DNA of 64,000 bases from positions 310,001 through 374,000 of the forward strand of contig JAJFFT010000006.1 in the NCBI GenBank assembly GCA_021776525.1, given 5' to 3'. Both the position numbers and the translations under genes were made by a program. Below, piece after piece: positions 9,075 through 19,446 of the stretch (positions are counted from its first letter, which is position 1; every line of letters begins with the position of its first letter). Source of the DNA: Robiginitomaculum sp. Lineage in GTDB: Bacteria; Pseudomonadota; Alphaproteobacteria; Caulobacterales; Maricaulaceae. A model generated the notes under the pieces. That model did no database searches and was not told the origin of the DNA. It saw only the letters and a list, made by a program, of their open reading frames with translations.

Positions 9075-9246
9075 CTTTACTTCTCCGCGGTGTCGTGAAT
9101 ATGAGGGCCGTACCGGGACACCGTCCAGCACGGTCGTTTAATGGCTGGGCTTATGGGCGAAAAAGCCAACAATTGCAAGGGCTGTGCCGCCTCATTTAAC
9201 ACAGAGAAAAGGCATGAATTACGCCCGCGCGCCATGGCATTGGCAA

Positions 9247-10161
9247 TCAGGGGTTAAAAACCCGGCTGGGCTTGAAAATTTCGCCCTCCAGCGTGCCAAG
9301 TGCAATCGGTTCGGTCGCGCAATGCGCATAGACCAGAGGCTGAGCCGTATCAGCATTCCCCATTGGCGCACAGACAATGGCCCGGCCCATGCGCAAATCG
9401 CTGGCCTGCTCGGCGTTAATTTCAATTCTGGCGAGGTGGCCCAACGCCGCGTCAAGCGGTTGCAGAAAATCCAGCGCCGCTTGCTCTTCTGCCGCTTGGA
9501 TCACCTCATCAAGACGGATCGCAGCGTCCACCTCAAACGGGCCAACACGGGTGCGGCGCAGGACTGTCACATGGCCTTCGCACCCAAGCGCCGCGGCAAT
9601 ATCACGCATCAGCGAACGCACATAAGTGCCCTTGCCGCACTGTACCTCAAAGCAAGCATGATCGGCGTCTGGCACATCCACTAGATGCAGCGCATCGATG
9701 CGTACAGTGCGTGATTTAAGCACCACCTCTTCGCCGGCACGGGCCAGATCATAGGCGCGTTTTCCATCTACTTTGATCGCGGAAAACGCCGGCGGTGTTT
9801 GCTCAATCTGCCCGACAAAGCCGGGCAAAACCACTTTGATTTCTTCTGCAGATGGGCGGTGGTCTGAACGAGCCGTCACCGCGCCCTCTGCGTCCAATGT
9901 GGTGGTCGACGCGCCCCACTGAATTGTAAACGCATAGGTTTTATGCGCATCCATCATAAAGGGTATGGTCTTGGTGGCCTCGCCAAAAGCCAGCGGCAGA
10001 ACCCCGCTGGCCAATGGGTCCAGCGTGCCGGCGTGCCCGGCTTTTTTGGCATCCAACAGCCAGCGCACTTTGCCCAGCGCCTGTGTTGAGGTCATCCCCA
10101 GCGGCTTATCCAGCACCAGCCAGCCAGTGATATTTTGACCTTTTTTACGTGACCGTCCCAT
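9247..10161 (-). CDS. truB: tRNA pseudouridine(55) synthase
   Basis: 304 residues. It isomerises U55 in the tRNA T-loop. The catalytic motif GHAGTLDPLASGVL has the nucleophilic Asp at residue 48. The KPLGMTSTQAL start region and the C-terminal segment with ISR/IRL-type motifs match TruB family II. It follows rbfA by 11 bases in the rimP-nusA-infB-rbfA-truB transcript. Confidence 0.97.
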   Translation of the reverse strand: MGRSRKKGQNITGWLVLDKPLGMTSTQALGKVRWLLDAKKAGHAGTLDPLASGVLPLAFGEATKTIPFMMDAHKTYAFTIQWGASTTTLDAEGAVTARSDHRPSAEEIKVVLPGFVGQIEQTPPAFSAIKVDGKRAYDLARAGEEVVLKSRTVRIDALHLVDVPDADHACFEVQCGKGTYVRSLMRDIAAALGCEGHVTVLRRTRVGPFEVDAAIRLDEVIQAAEEQAALDFLQPLDAALGHLARIEINAEQASDLRMGRAIVCAPMGNADTAQPLVYAHCATEPIALGTLEGEIFKPSRVFNP

Positions 10162-10172
10162 CCGGTCCGCCT

Positions 10173-10580
10173 TCAGCCTTCATCTTCTGAGGAATGATCA
10201 TTGGCTAAATCCCGCGCCACATCCGGGCGGTGCAAAAGGTCACTAATATGGCCAGCCTGATCAAAGCTGTTATCAGCCCGAAATGCCAGTTGCGGTGTAA
10301 ACTTCATATCAATTTCGCGGCCCAGACGGCCACGCAGAAAGGGTGCACAGCGGTTCATCGCCTTGATCACCGTATCAAGATCCTTGCCACCAAGCGGGAT
10401 ACAGAAAATCCGTGCATGACGCAGGTCCGGCGCGCAGCGCACTTCGGTGATGGTCAAAGACACGTCCTTCAGATCTGGATCGCGCAAATCTTCGCGCGCC
10501 AATACATCCACCAAAGCATGGCGGACCAGCTCGCCAGCGCGCAATTGCCGCTGGCTTGGCATTTTATTTTTCTTGCTCAT
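10173..10580 (-). CDS. rbfA: 30S ribosome-binding factor A
   Basis: 135 residues from MSKKNKMPSQRQLRAGEL; an upstream in-frame extension is rejected because the internal start has a GGCGCC-type spacer after GGAGG and matches family length. It is a KH-fold protein that assists 16S rRNA maturation. RQLRAGELVRHALVDVLAREDLRDP and the TPQLAFRADNSFDQA segment are typical. It follows a TrpF-like gene, an unusual insertion in this operon. Confidence 0.95.
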   Translation of the reverse strand: MSKKNKMPSQRQLRAGELVRHALVDVLAREDLRDPDLKDVSLTITEVRCAPDLRHARIFCIPLGGKDLDTVIKAMNRCAPFLRGRLGREIDMKFTPQLAFRADNSFDQAGHISDLLHRPDVARDLANDHSSEDEG

Positions 10581-10671
10581 GGGCGCCTCCATAGTCTGCA
10601 AGCCCGGAACAGGCAAGAAAAACGCGCAGAAACAAACCTTGCCGGGGAACATCTATGGCACGGACAGGCGG

Positions 10672-11310
10672 TTAAGGCGCGGCAAAGCGCGCCAGTTTTT
10701 GGGCATCCAGTGCCATGTCCGGGCCGCGCAAACCCGAACAAATATCAACCGCAAACGGCGACACGGCCCGGCACGCGGTGGCCACATTATCCGGGCTTAG
10801 GCCACCGGCCAGAATAACCGGGACGGTGAGGATATCGACGATTTGCCGTGAAATATTCCAATTATGGGTCCGGCCAGTGCCGCCCAGCTCGCGGATCGGA
10901 CCATCGGTACGACCACTGTCGAGCAAAATATAATCGCAATGCGGTGCGGCCTTTTTGGCCTGGTCCAGCGCCTCTGGCCCTTGCACATGAATGACTTGCA
11001 CGATCTGCACACCGCCGCATTTTTGCCGTAGGGCGGCGTAAGTTTTCGCCGGAACATCATCCACCAATTGCACCACATCCGTGCCACAGCTTTGGACATG
11101 GTCAACCACATCGTCTGGCCCGGTTCGCGAGGTCAGCAAAAAACGCTTGATGCGGCCTTTGGTGGCCTTGGCAATGGCGGCAATGCGCGCATCATCAATT
11201 GGTCCGGGGCCAGACGGCATAGCCGCCACCAGTCCAATGGCCCAAGCCCCGGCATTGATGGCCATTTCGGCCTCATCAACACTGGAAATACAACAGACCT
11301 TGAAACGCAT
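10672..11310 (-). CDS. phosphoribosylanthranilate isomerase-like (TrpF paralogue)
   Basis: 212 residues, a TIM-barrel of the TrpF family. The N-terminal catalytic Cys region is KVCCISSVDEA. The second catalytic region YILLDSG carries the Asp. The C-terminal phosphate-binding part is ILAGGLSPDNV followed by FAVDICSGLRG. It differs from ordinary TrpF in the loop reading MPSGPGPI, where TrpF usually has SPR. No other trp genes are present. It begins nine bases after the infB stop and precedes rbfA, so it is probably co-transcribed with translation factors. It may be the cell's TrpF or a paralogue with another substrate. Confidence 0.78.
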   Translation of the reverse strand: MRFKVCCISSVDEAEMAINAGAWAIGLVAAMPSGPGPIDDARIAAIAKATKGRIKRFLLTSRTGPDDVVDHVQSCGTDVVQLVDDVPAKTYAALRQKCGGVQIVQVIHVQGPEALDQAKKAAPHCDYILLDSGRTDGPIRELGGTGRTHNWNISRQIVDILTVPVILAGGLSPDNVATACRAVSPFAVDICSGLRGPDMALDAQKLARFAAP

Positions 11311-11319
11311 AATGCCGGT

Positions 11320-13845
11320 TTAGAGCTTGCGCTCAATCTCGGTGACGTCGAAACACTCGATCAGATCGCCTTTTTGCAGATCATGGTAATTAAGGAAGCC
11401 CATGCCGCATTCCTGGCCGGCATTGACCTCTTTGACCTCGTCTTTGAAGCGTCGCAACGTACTCAGCTCGCCCTCGTGGATCACCACATTATCGCGCACC
11501 AAACGCACATGGGATCCGCGGCGCATGACGCCTTCGGTCACCCGACACCCGGCGATCTTGCCCAGCTTGGAAATATTGAAGATTTCCAGCGCTTCGGCAT
11601 TACCCAGGAAGGTTTCGCGCAATTCAGGGTCCAGCATGCCTTCCAGCACCGCCTTGATATCATCCAGAAGGTCGTAAATGATCCTGTAATAGCGGATTTC
11701 AACGCCTTCTTTTTCGGCCAGCTCGCGGGCCTGTTTGGTGGCCCGAACATTAAAGCCGATGACCGGTGAATTTGATGATCTGGCCAGCAAAATGTCGGAT
11801 TCAGTAATCCCGCCCGCCGCAGAGTGGATCACCCGCGCACGCACTTCATCATTGCCAAGTTTTTCCACCGCCTGTTTGATGGCTTCGGAAGAGCCTTGCA
11901 CATCGGCTTTAACGACCAGAACAGCTTCGGCAATTTCTTTGTCTTTCAGGCTGGCCATCATTTGTTCCAGAGAGGCCACAGCATCCGGACCAGACGTGTT
12001 ATCACCCTGGCGATTTTTGCGATCACGATATTCGGTGATTTCGCGGGCCCGGCCTTCGCTCTCCACCACGGAGAAAGGCTCGCCCGGTTCCGGCGCGCCA
12101 TTCATGCCCAAAATTTCGACCGGCAGGCTTGGCCCGGCTTCTTTAAGCTGTTGGCCCCGCTCATCAGTCAGCGCCCGAACTTTGCCCCAAGCGGTACCGG
12201 CGACAAGAATATCGCCGCGTTTCAAGGTGCCGCGTTTTACCAGAACCGTTGCCACCGGACCGCGCCCTTTGGCGACCTGGCTTTCGATAACAATACCATC
12301 GGCTTCCCGGTCAGGATTGGCGGTCAGTTCCAGAACTTCGGCCTGCAAGGTGATGGCTTCGACCAGATTGTCCAGTCCGGTTTTTTTCAGGGCAGACACT
12401 TCAATGGCCTGCACGTCACCACCAACCGATTCGGTCAGCACTTCATATTGCAACAGGTCATTCAGAACTTTTTGTGCATCGGCACCTTCCCGGTCCATCT
12501 TGTTGACCGCAACGATGATCGGCACACCGGCTGACTTGGCATGACTGATGGCTTCGATGGTTTGCGGCATAACGCTGTCATCGGCGGCCACAACCAGAAC
12601 CACAATATCCGTGGCCTGCGCACCGCGCAAACGCATGGACGAAAACGCCGCATGGCCGGGCGTATCAAGGAAAGTAATTTTGTCGCCAGATTTCAACTGC
12701 ACCTGATAGGCACCAATATGCTGGGTAATGCCGCCCGCTTCACCGGCGGCCACATCGGTGGAACGCAAGGCATCCAAAAGCGAGGTTTTGCCGTGATCGA
12801 CGTGGCCCATAATAGTGACCACAGGATAACGGGGTTTTTTACTGTCTTCAGGATCATCATCGCTGATGAAACCGGTTTCCACATCAGACTCGGCAACCCG
12901 GCGCACGGTATGGCCGAACTCTTCAACAATCAGCTCAGCAGTATCGGCATCCAACACATCATCGGGCTTTTTCATATCGCCCTCTTGCATGAGGAATTTG
13001 ACCACATCACGCGCCCGCTCACTCATCCGATTGGCCAGTTCTGCCACCGTAATGGTTTCAGGAACAACCACTTCACGAACCACTTTATCGCGGCCGCTGC
13101 CATCACCGGTCAGTCGCCGTTCTTTTTCACGCTCACGCGCCCGGCGCATGGACGCCAGAGAGCGTTGACGCTGGCCTTCATCGCCATCCAGAATATTGCT
13201 GATGGTCAATTTGCCGCGACGGCGTTTTGGTTCGGACCGGCTGCGCGATACTGGTTTTTGCTCGACGCGTTTTTTCTTGATCCGCCCGCCAAATTTTTCA
13301 ACAGCCGCATCGGTGCTGGGTGCGGCGGCCGGCGTCGGTGCGCGCTCGGTCCGTGGACGCGTGGCCGCCATGGCGGCCTGCGCAGCAGCTTCGGCGGCGG
13401 CCCGTTCGGCCTCCTCCTTGGCGCGTTTTTCCTCTTTTTCGCGAGCTTCTCGCTCGGCGACCAGTTGTTCTTTTTCTTCGCGCTCGCGGCGATCACGCTC
13501 TTCGGTCTCGATGCGCGCCCGTTCTTCACGGTTGGCCGCATCGGCCTTGGCCTTGCCCAGAGCGGCTTCGCGGGCCAGATATTCGGATTCGGAAAGCCCC
13601 AGTGCACGCGCACGTGCCGCCGAATCAGATTTGACCTCAGCCTTGGCCGGGGCCTCTTCCGGGGCTTCTGCCTCAGGGGCGGTGCCTTTGCCAAGAACCC
13701 GTTTTCGTTTTTTCTCGACCACCACAAATTTGGAACGCCCACGCGAAAAGCTTTGCTTGACCGTGCCTGCCGCAACATTGCGTTTCAGGGTCAGAGGCTT
13801 GCGTCCACTGCCTTCTGGTTTGTCGTTGTCGTTCGCGTCGCTCAT
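11320..13845 (-). CDS. infB: translation initiation factor IF-2
   Basis: 841 residues. The first ~255 residues are low-complexity and charged, with a long Glu/Arg/Ala-rich coiled coil (about 95-165). The IF2 N-terminal domain ([23 protein letters not shown]) follows. The G domain has GHVDHGKT at 347-354, DTPGHAAF and NKMD. The C-terminal domains bind initiator tRNA. It delivers fMet-tRNA to the 30S subunit. It sits between the YlxR gene (94-base gap) and the TrpF-like gene. Confidence 0.98.
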   Translation of the reverse strand: MSDANDNDKPEGSGRKPLTLKRNVAAGTVKQSFSRGRSKFVVVEKKRKRVLGKGTAPEAEAPEEAPAKAEVKSDSAARARALGLSESEYLAREAALGKAKADAANREERARIETEERDRREREEKEQLVAEREAREKEEKRAKEEAERAAAEAAAQAAMAATRPRTERAPTPAAAPSTDAAVEKFGGRIKKKRVEQKPVSRSRSEPKRRRGKLTISNILDGDEGQRQRSLASMRRAREREKERRLTGDGSGRDKVVREVVVPETITVAELANRMSERARDVVKFLMQEGDMKKPDDVLDADTAELIVEEFGHTVRRVAESDVETGFISDDDPEDSKKPRYPVVTIMGHVDHGKTSLLDALRSTDVAAGEAGGITQHIGAYQVQLKSGDKITFLDTPGHAAFSSMRLRGAQATDIVVLVVAADDSVMPQTIEAISHAKSAGVPIIVAVNKMDREGADAQKVLNDLLQYEVLTESVGGDVQAIEVSALKKTGLDNLVEAITLQAEVLELTANPDREADGIVIESQVAKGRGPVATVLVKRGTLKRGDILVAGTAWGKVRALTDERGQQLKEAGPSLPVEILGMNGAPEPGEPFSVVESEGRAREITEYRDRKNRQGDNTSGPDAVASLEQMMASLKDKEIAEAVLVVKADVQGSSEAIKQAVEKLGNDEVRARVIHSAAGGITESDILLARSSNSPVIGFNVRATKQARELAEKEGVEIRYYRIIYDLLDDIKAVLEGMLDPELRETFLGNAEALEIFNISKLGKIAGCRVTEGVMRRGSHVRLVRDNVVIHEGELSTLRRFKDEVKEVNAGQECGMGFLNYHDLQKGDLIECFDVTEIERKL

Positions 13846-13939
13846 ACGTCTTTCCCAAAACCATCACCAGGTCCGCACAACGCACACCCATGATGGCCAA
13901 TCTTTTTCCTGCACCGCAGATCATCAGTTTGGCCGTAAA

Positions 13940-14575
13940 CTAACGGTCTTGATCGGCGATACAACTCCTCTTATCGCCTGTTTCGCCAGAAAATAGCAGG
14001 CGAAAGGCGGATAATCGTTCCGCGTGGAACATAAACTGCTCTGCCAAACCACCCGGCAGAAGGGTCATATGTGTACTGTGGGCACGGCCAATCGGTGCGC
14101 CCATCTGGTCCTGAGTGAAGCAATTGACCAGAGGAATACCCTCGTCGGCGCTGCCCCATTTGGCTTTCGCCAGGGCCAGAACCTTGTTACGGCCGTCGGC
14201 GGCCCCGTCGCTAGCTTCGATCAGGACTGCGGGCCGGCGATTTTGCAATACACCACGCACCTGGTCAAAACCACAGAGCAATTCACCCGAACGCTTGGCC
14301 AGACCCAAAAGGTCCAGCGCCGCCCGGACCAGAGCTGCGTCTGTCTGTTCCGGCAAGTTATCACCCACCTGCACTTTGGCTTTGGCGGCCCGCGCAAAGC
14401 TGCGCTTTTTCATGGCAGCTTCCAGCACAGAGCGGTCAGCACGAACCCAAAGCCCGCGACCCGGTGCCCGCGCCCTGATATCAGGCACAATCACCAGATC
14501 GGGCGAAATCGCATAACGGACCAGCTTGCTTTCGGGCAAAACCTCGCCCGTTTGGATGCATTTACGCTCTCGCAT
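13940..14575 (-). CDS. YlxR/DUF448 plus L7Ae-like RNA-binding protein
   Basis: 211 residues with two modules. The YlxR/DUF448 domain is about 1-80 (RERKCIQTGEVLPESKLVRYAISPD, then GRGLWVRAD). A L7Ae/L30e-like domain is about 85-180 (ALDLLGLAKRSGELLCGFDQV). This two-domain form is standard between nusA and infB in alphaproteobacteria. RNA binding or a role in transcription-translation coupling is inferred. It is 30 bases from nusA. Confidence 0.92.
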   Translation of the reverse strand: MRERKCIQTGEVLPESKLVRYAISPDLVIVPDIRARAPGRGLWVRADRSVLEAAMKKRSFARAAKAKVQVGDNLPEQTDAALVRAALDLLGLAKRSGELLCGFDQVRGVLQNRRPAVLIEASDGAADGRNKVLALAKAKWGSADEGIPLVNCFTQDQMGAPIGRAHSTHMTLLPGGLAEQFMFHAERLSAFRLLFSGETGDKRSCIADQDR

Positions 14576-14605
14576 TGTGACCTTTCGTGGCGCTAAAACC
14601 AGTGC

Positions 14606-16234
14606 TTATTCTGCTTTGGCCGCATCTCCCTCGGCTGGTGCGTCTTCGGCATCGTCCTGCTCAGCTGCGGCCAGATCTTCTTCGGTGACCCAACCCGCCG
14701 CCAGACGCGCGCCCATAATCATTTCATTGGCGGTTTCGGCGCTCATTTTTTCTTCTTCGAAAATGCCAGGCTGGCGCACACGCTCAGCATCGACAGTTTC
14801 AAACCAACCGCGCAAATCATCGGGAACCAGACCGGCAAAGTCCTCGACATTTTTAATATCGGCTTCGCCAAGCTTGACCGCCATGGCCAGCGTGATGCCT
14901 TCCATTGCGATCAGATCGTCTGCGACACCCAGCTCTTTGCGGCGGGCATCCAGTTTTTCGGCCAGACGTTCCAGATGCTCGCGGGCACGTTCTTGCAGCT
15001 CGACCGCAGTATCTTCGTCAAAGCCCTCAATACTGGCCACTTCTTCCATGGCGACAAAGGCCACCTCTTCGACCGTATCAAAACCTTCGGTGGCCAGCAA
15101 TTGAGCAATCACTTCGTCCACATCCAGTGCCTTCATGAACAGCTCGGTACGGGCCGAGAACTCTTTCTGGCGGCGCGATGATTCTTCTTCTTCGGTCAGA
15201 ATATCAATGGTCCAGCCGGTCAGTTGCGAGGCCAGACGTACATTCTGGCCGCGACGGCCAATGGCCAGCGACAATTGTTCTTCGGGAACCACCACTTCGA
15301 CGCGACCATCATCTTCGTCCATCACCACCTTGGCCACTTCGGCCGGGGCCAAGGCATTCACCAAAAATGTGGCCGGGTCTTCGGACCATTGAATGATATC
15401 AATTTTTTCGCCTTGCAGCTCGCTGACCACCGCCTGAACACGGCTGCCGCGCATACCCACGCAGGCACCAACCGGATCAATGGCATTGTCATTAGACAGC
15501 ACAGCGATTTTGGCACGGCTGCCGGGGTCGCGGGCAACAGATGGGATTTCAATAATGCCCTCGTAAACCTCTGGTACTTCTTGTGCAAACAATGCGGCCA
15601 TCAGTTTGGGGTGCGCCCGAGAGAGGAAGATTTGTGGCCCGCGGGCCTCTTCGCGCACTTCATAAATATAGGCGCGGGTGCGATCACCCTGTTGCAGGTT
15701 TTCACGGGGAATACCGTCATTGCGGCGGATAATCGCCTCGGTACGGCCCAGATCAATAATGACATTGCCGTATTCAACCCGTTTGACGATGCCATTGACG
15801 ACTTCGCCGACACGGTCCTTGAACTCTTCATATTGACGGGCGCGTTCGGCTTCACGCACTTTTTGGGTAATCACCTGTTTAGCGGCCTGTGAAGCCACCC
15901 GGCCAAATTCAACCGGCGGCAGCTCTTCATCAAAGACAAAGCCGACCTCGGCCTCAGGGTTCAGCTTTTTGGCTTCCTCCAGACCGATCTCAGTGGAATC
16001 GTTTTCCACCTCTTCAACAACAGTGACATAGCGTTTCAGCGACATCGAACCGGTCACCGGATCAATATGCGCACGAATATCCAGCTCGCTGCCATAGCGC
16101 GAACGGGCGGCTCGCTGGATAGCCTCTTCGATGGCTTCCAGGACAATAGATTCTTCAATCGACTTTTCTGCCGCAACCGCCTTGGCGATTTGCAACAGTT
16201 CTAATCGATTGGCGCTGACGCCGGTCATACTCAT
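14606..16234 (-). CDS. nusA: transcription termination/antitermination protein NusA
   Basis: 542 residues. The N-terminal RNA polymerase-binding domain ([29 protein letters not shown]) is followed by an S1 domain ([20 protein letters not shown]), KH domains ([40 protein letters not shown]) and C-terminal helix-hairpin-helix repeats rich in acidic residues. It modulates pausing, termination and antitermination. Its start overlaps the rimP stop by four bases. Confidence 0.98.
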   Translation of the reverse strand: MSMTGVSANRLELLQIAKAVAAEKSIEESIVLEAIEEAIQRAARSRYGSELDIRAHIDPVTGSMSLKRYVTVVEEVENDSTEIGLEEAKKLNPEAEVGFVFDEELPPVEFGRVASQAAKQVITQKVREAERARQYEEFKDRVGEVVNGIVKRVEYGNVIIDLGRTEAIIRRNDGIPRENLQQGDRTRAYIYEVREEARGPQIFLSRAHPKLMAALFAQEVPEVYEGIIEIPSVARDPGSRAKIAVLSNDNAIDPVGACVGMRGSRVQAVVSELQGEKIDIIQWSEDPATFLVNALAPAEVAKVVMDEDDGRVEVVVPEEQLSLAIGRRGQNVRLASQLTGWTIDILTEEEESSRRQKEFSARTELFMKALDVDEVIAQLLATEGFDTVEEVAFVAMEEVASIEGFDEDTAVELQERAREHLERLAEKLDARRKELGVADDLIAMEGITLAMAVKLGEADIKNVEDFAGLVPDDLRGWFETVDAERVRQPGIFEEEKMSAETANEMIMGARLAAGWVTEEDLAAAEQDDAEDAPAEGDAAKAE

Positions 16235-16758
16235 GTCTTCGTCTCCCTAGAGTCTTTCGCGTTTTTATTCATATTCAACAAGGCATCGCTCATCACCAAA
16301 TGGGCGTCGCTAATCCATGCAAAAGGCATCAAAGCACTGTCGCTTTCGCCTTCCAGATCAATCACAATATTATCGTCCTCAACACCGGCCAGCACACCCT
16401 TGAAGCGGCGGCGACCTTCGATCAAACGATCCAATTCCAGCTTGGCCGTATGCCCGGCCCAGCGTTCAAAATCTTCTAAAACGGTCAGCGGGCGTTCGAT
16501 CCCCGGTGAGGATATTTCCAGCTCATACGCGCCGGCGATAGGGTCTTCGACATCAATCACCGCAGAAATAGCCCGGCTGAGAGATGTGCAATCCTTGATG
16601 CCCATCTGATGGTCCGAAATGCGCTCGGCCATAATTTGCAGAATTTTTCGCTTTTCCCGGCCAAACATGCGCACGCGCACGATCTCCAGGCCCAATTGCG
16701 CCGCAATCGGTTCGATGATCTGCATTATATTTTGCTCACTGGTGGTCTTGGCGCGCAA
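16231..16758 (-). CDS. rimP: ribosome maturation factor RimP
   Basis: 175 residues. It is required for 30S maturation. LEIVRVRMFGREKRKILQIMAE and LEISSPGIERPL are the RimP hallmarks. The longest start is a TTG preceded by AAGGA at a good distance; an internal ATG eleven residues later is an alternative. It is the first gene of the rimP-nusA-ylxR-infB-trpF-like-rbfA-truB series, and a terminator upstream (16803-16833) isolates it from trmB. Confidence 0.93.
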   Translation of the reverse strand: MRAKTTSEQNIMQIIEPIAAQLGLEIVRVRMFGREKRKILQIMAERISDHQMGIKDCTSLSRAISAVIDVEDPIAGAYELEISSPGIERPLTVLEDFERWAGHTAKLELDRLIEGRRRFKGVLAGVEDDNIVIDLEGESDSALMPFAWISDAHLVMSDALLNMNKNAKDSRETKT

Positions 16759-16802
16759 ATTCTTAAATCCTTGTCGTGCTGATCAAAAGTGGTGCAGCCA
16801 TG

Positions 16803-16833
16803 AAAAAAGCGGCCTCCCCGGGGGAGCCCGCTT
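16803..16833 (-). terminator. terminator after metK-trmB
   Basis: On the minus strand AAGCGG-GCTCC and GGGAG-GCCGCTT pair around a CCCG-type loop and are followed by a run of Ts. It ends the metK-trmB transcript before the rimP start. Confidence 0.85.
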
Positions 16834-16908
16834 GAAGCGCATACCAGCGATCAGCGATGTTGTTGCGCTTTATATAGGTCCGTTGGCGCGATGATGCAAT
16901 CGGCTTGC

Positions 16909-17589
16909 TCAGTGGGTGCGAACAAAGTCCAGATACACACACGGCCGGCCGGCCTTTTTGGCTTTGCCTTCATAACGCGTCGGGACGTGATCATCTGGCG
17001 CGGTGCGCCAGTCATCGGCGCGGTTTGCGGTCCAGGAAAAATGCCCGTCATCCAGAATGTGCGCCAAAGCCCAGGCCTGATAATGGTCAATGTCCGAGGC
17101 AAAGCGTAAATGCCCGCCGGGTTTGAGCACCCGGGCCAGTTCGGTCACAAATTCACCTTGCACCAGACGGCGCTTGTTGTGGCGCTTTTTGGGCCACGGG
17201 TCGGGATAGAGAATAAAGATGCGGTCCAAAAAGCCATCCGGCATAGATTGCAGGATCAGCCGCGCATCACCGCGCACCAGCCGCACATTATCCAGCTTAT
17301 CTTCTTCAACACCGACCAGCGCTTTGGCCACACCGTTGAGGTAGGGCTCGATACCGATCAGGCAGACATCTGGATTGGCCTGCGCCTGGGCAATCAGATG
17401 CTCGGCCCCGCCAAAGCCAATCTCCAGCCAGAGAGGGCGATCATCACCGGCAATATCCGCCGCAGTGTGGATGGTTTTGGGCAGGCCTATTTTTGGCAAT
17501 AATTCATCGACCAAACGGGCCTGCCTGGGTTTCAGTGCATGCCCCTTGGCCCGGCCATAAAGTCGTGGTTCAAACGTATCAGCCGGCAA
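16909..17589 (-). CDS. trmB: tRNA (guanine-N7-)-methyltransferase
   Basis: 226 residues. It forms m7G46 in tRNA using S-adenosylmethionine. [16 protein letters not shown] is the SAM-binding motif I, and [20 protein letters not shown] is the conserved TrmB signature. The start overlaps the end of metK by 11 bases, linking the enzyme to the synthase that makes its methyl donor. Confidence 0.96.
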   Translation of the reverse strand: MPADTFEPRLYGRAKGHALKPRQARLVDELLPKIGLPKTIHTAADIAGDDRPLWLEIGFGGAEHLIAQAQANPDVCLIGIEPYLNGVAKALVGVEEDKLDNVRLVRGDARLILQSMPDGFLDRIFILYPDPWPKKRHNKRRLVQGEFVTELARVLKPGGHLRFASDIDHYQAWALAHILDDGHFSWTANRADDWRTAPDDHVPTRYEGKAKKAGRPCVYLDFVRTH

Positions 17590-18748
17590 GAGATTTCAGC
17601 TCGTCTGCCAGATCAGTTTTCTCCCACGAGAACCCGCCATCGGCCTCTGGTGTACGGCCAAAATGGCCATAGGCCGCGGTACGCGCATAGATTGGCTTGT
17701 TCAGGCCCAGACGTTCGCGAATACCGCGCGGGCTAAGGTCTACGGCCTCGGCCAACACCTTTTCAAGGTGTGCTTCATCGCATCGTCCGGTGCCGTGGGT
17801 GTCCACATAAATACTCAAGGGTTTGGCCACACCAATGGCGTAAGACAGCTGAATGGTGCAGCGATCAGCCAGATCGGCGGCCACCACGTTTTTCGCCAGA
17901 TAACGGCTGATATAAGCGGCCGAACGGTCAACCTTGGTCGGGTCTTTACCCGAAAATGCACCGCCGCCATGGGGGGCCGCACCGCCATACGTGTCGACAA
18001 TGATTTTGCGACCGGTCAGGCCGCTGTCACCATCAGGTCCGCCAATAACAAAATTGCCGGTTGGATTGACATAAAACTCGTCTTCCGAAGGCATAAAGCC
18101 CTCAGGCAATACCGCCTCGACATAGGGGCGAACAATTTCGCGCACATCAGCCGGGGTCAAACCTTCGCGGTGCTGTGTGGAGACCACAATAGAGGTGGCA
18201 CGCAATGGCACGCTGCCATTATAGGCGAGCGTGACCTGGCTCTTGGCATCTGGCTCAAGACCCAAAGATGGATCGGCCTTGCGGGCCGCCGCCATACTGC
18301 GCAAAATCTGGTGCGCATATTGCAGTGTTGCTGGCATCAATTCCGGCGTTTCATTGGTGGCATAACCAAACATAATGCCCTGATCACCGGCACCTTCGTC
18401 CTTATTGCCCGCGGCATCAACGCCCATGGCAATATCACTGGATTGCTCGTGCAGAAGGTTTTCCAGCTGAGCCGTTTTCCAGTGAAAGCCGTCCTGTTCG
18501 TAACCAATATCACGGACCGCGGCACGCACTTCGGCTTCGATCTCATCATTATCAATCTGCCCGCCGCAACGGACCTCGCCCGCCAACACAATACGATTGG
18601 TGGTGGTCAGGGTTTCACAGGCCACGCGGGACTGGGGGTCCTTGGCCAGAAACATGTCAACAACAGTATCAGAAATACGGTCACAAACCTTGTCAGGATG
18701 ACCTTCTGAAACACTTTCACTGGTAAAAATATAGGATTGACGGCTCAC
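17579..18748 (-). CDS. metK: S-adenosylmethionine synthase
   Basis: 389 residues beginning with a GTG codon ([22 protein letters not shown]) preceded by GAGGAG. It makes S-adenosylmethionine from methionine and [23 protein letters not shown] and [16 protein letters not shown] are the family signatures. A perfect short palindrome lies 21 bases upstream of the start codon and is a likely operator. Confidence 0.98.
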   Translation of the reverse strand: MSRQSYIFTSESVSEGHPDKVCDRISDTVVDMFLAKDPQSRVACETLTTTNRIVLAGEVRCGGQIDNDEIEAEVRAAVRDIGYEQDGFHWKTAQLENLLHEQSSDIAMGVDAAGNKDEGAGDQGIMFGYATNETPELMPATLQYAHQILRSMAAARKADPSLGLEPDAKSQVTLAYNGSVPLRATSIVVSTQHREGLTPADVREIVRPYVEAVLPEGFMPSEDEFYVNPTGNFVIGGPDGDSGLTGRKIIVDTYGGAAPHGGGAFSGKDPTKVDRSAAYISRYLAKNVVAADLADRCTIQLSYAIGVAKPLSIYVDTHGTGRCDEAHLEKVLAEAVDLSPRGIRERLGLNKPIYARTAAYGHFGRTPEADGGFSWEKTDLADELKSLAG

Positions 18749-18768
18749 ACTATGCTCCTCACATGACG

Positions 18769-18788
18769 ATATAAAGATTTCTTTATAT
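18769..18788. promoter_or_regulatory. palindromic operator candidate upstream of metK
   Basis: ATATAAAG-ATTT-CTTTATAT is a perfect 8+4+8 palindrome in the metK leader. AT-rich palindromes of this kind upstream of SAM-cycle genes are known operator sites for ArsR-type SahR/SamR regulators in proteobacteria. Assigning this copy to such a regulator is inference. Confidence 0.5.
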
Positions 18789-18907
18789 GGTTTTGCGGTG
18801 CAGACAAGCCGATCCTGCAGTGAAATGCAATGGTCTTTATGGTTGCGGTGCCATTATAGGACGTCATGACGCAGGCAAATTACACGTTAAAAGCGTGCAC
18901 GACGCAC

Positions 18908-19330
18908 TTATTTGTCGGGATTTTCTTCTTCAGAATTTTCGCCCGCAAGAGCGCGAACCAATTGCAAAACCTGACGGCGGACCTTGGGATCGGTGATACA
19001 GGAAAACGCGGCGGCCAGCTGTACCCCGTCGGGCGAGTTGATAAAATCATAGACCAGAGGGGTCTGATCATTATCACCAAAGCCGGGCGCGTTTGCCTCA
19101 GCCGCCAAACCTTCAAAAAAATACTGCACAGGCACGTCCAGAACATCGGCCATACCCCACAGCCGACTGGCGCTGACCCGGTTGGCCCCGCGTTCATATT
19201 TCTGGATCTGCTGGAATGTCACCCCCAGATTTTCTCCCAGCTTGTCCTGGCTCATACGCAGCATGAGACGGCGTAGACGCACACGTGCGCCAACATGGAC
19301 ATCCACTGGATTTGCTGAACGTTCTGACAC
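18908..19330 (-). CDS. XRE-family transcriptional regulator
   Basis: 140 residues starting with GTG after GGGGG. The Cro/CI-type helix-turn-helix covers about residues 13-70 (VRLRRLMLRMSQDKLGENLGVTFQQIQKYERGANRVSASRL). The C-terminal half holds an acidic stretch and SCITDPKVRRQVLQLVRAL. This regulator sits between lnt and metK in many alphaproteobacteria. Target genes are unknown; metK and itself are plausible. Confidence 0.9.
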   Translation of the reverse strand: MSERSANPVDVHVGARVRLRRLMLRMSQDKLGENLGVTFQQIQKYERGANRVSASRLWGMADVLDVPVQYFFEGLAAEANAPGFGDNDQTPLVYDFINSPDGVQLAAAFSCITDPKVRRQVLQLVRALAGENSEEENPDK

Positions 19331-19446
19331 GAAAAACCCCCGATTTAGTCACCTTATTGTACACTCTAAACGTGTTTAATGCACATTTTTACGCGTAACG
19401 CTACATGATTCTTTATATGCCCTGTTTACTTTTACCCCGTTGCACC

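Noticed and set aside
12541..13893. 450-residue open frame on + opposite infB
   Set aside because: It is antisense to the unmistakable infB gene, Phe-rich and without family features; a shadow of GC-rich codon usage.
17663..18709. 348-residue open frame on + opposite metK
   Set aside because: Complement of metK with no ribosome binding site or recognisable domain.
18749..18907. SAM riboswitch upstream of metK
   Set aside because: No SAM-I/II/III-like conserved core was recognised; only the short palindrome stands out.
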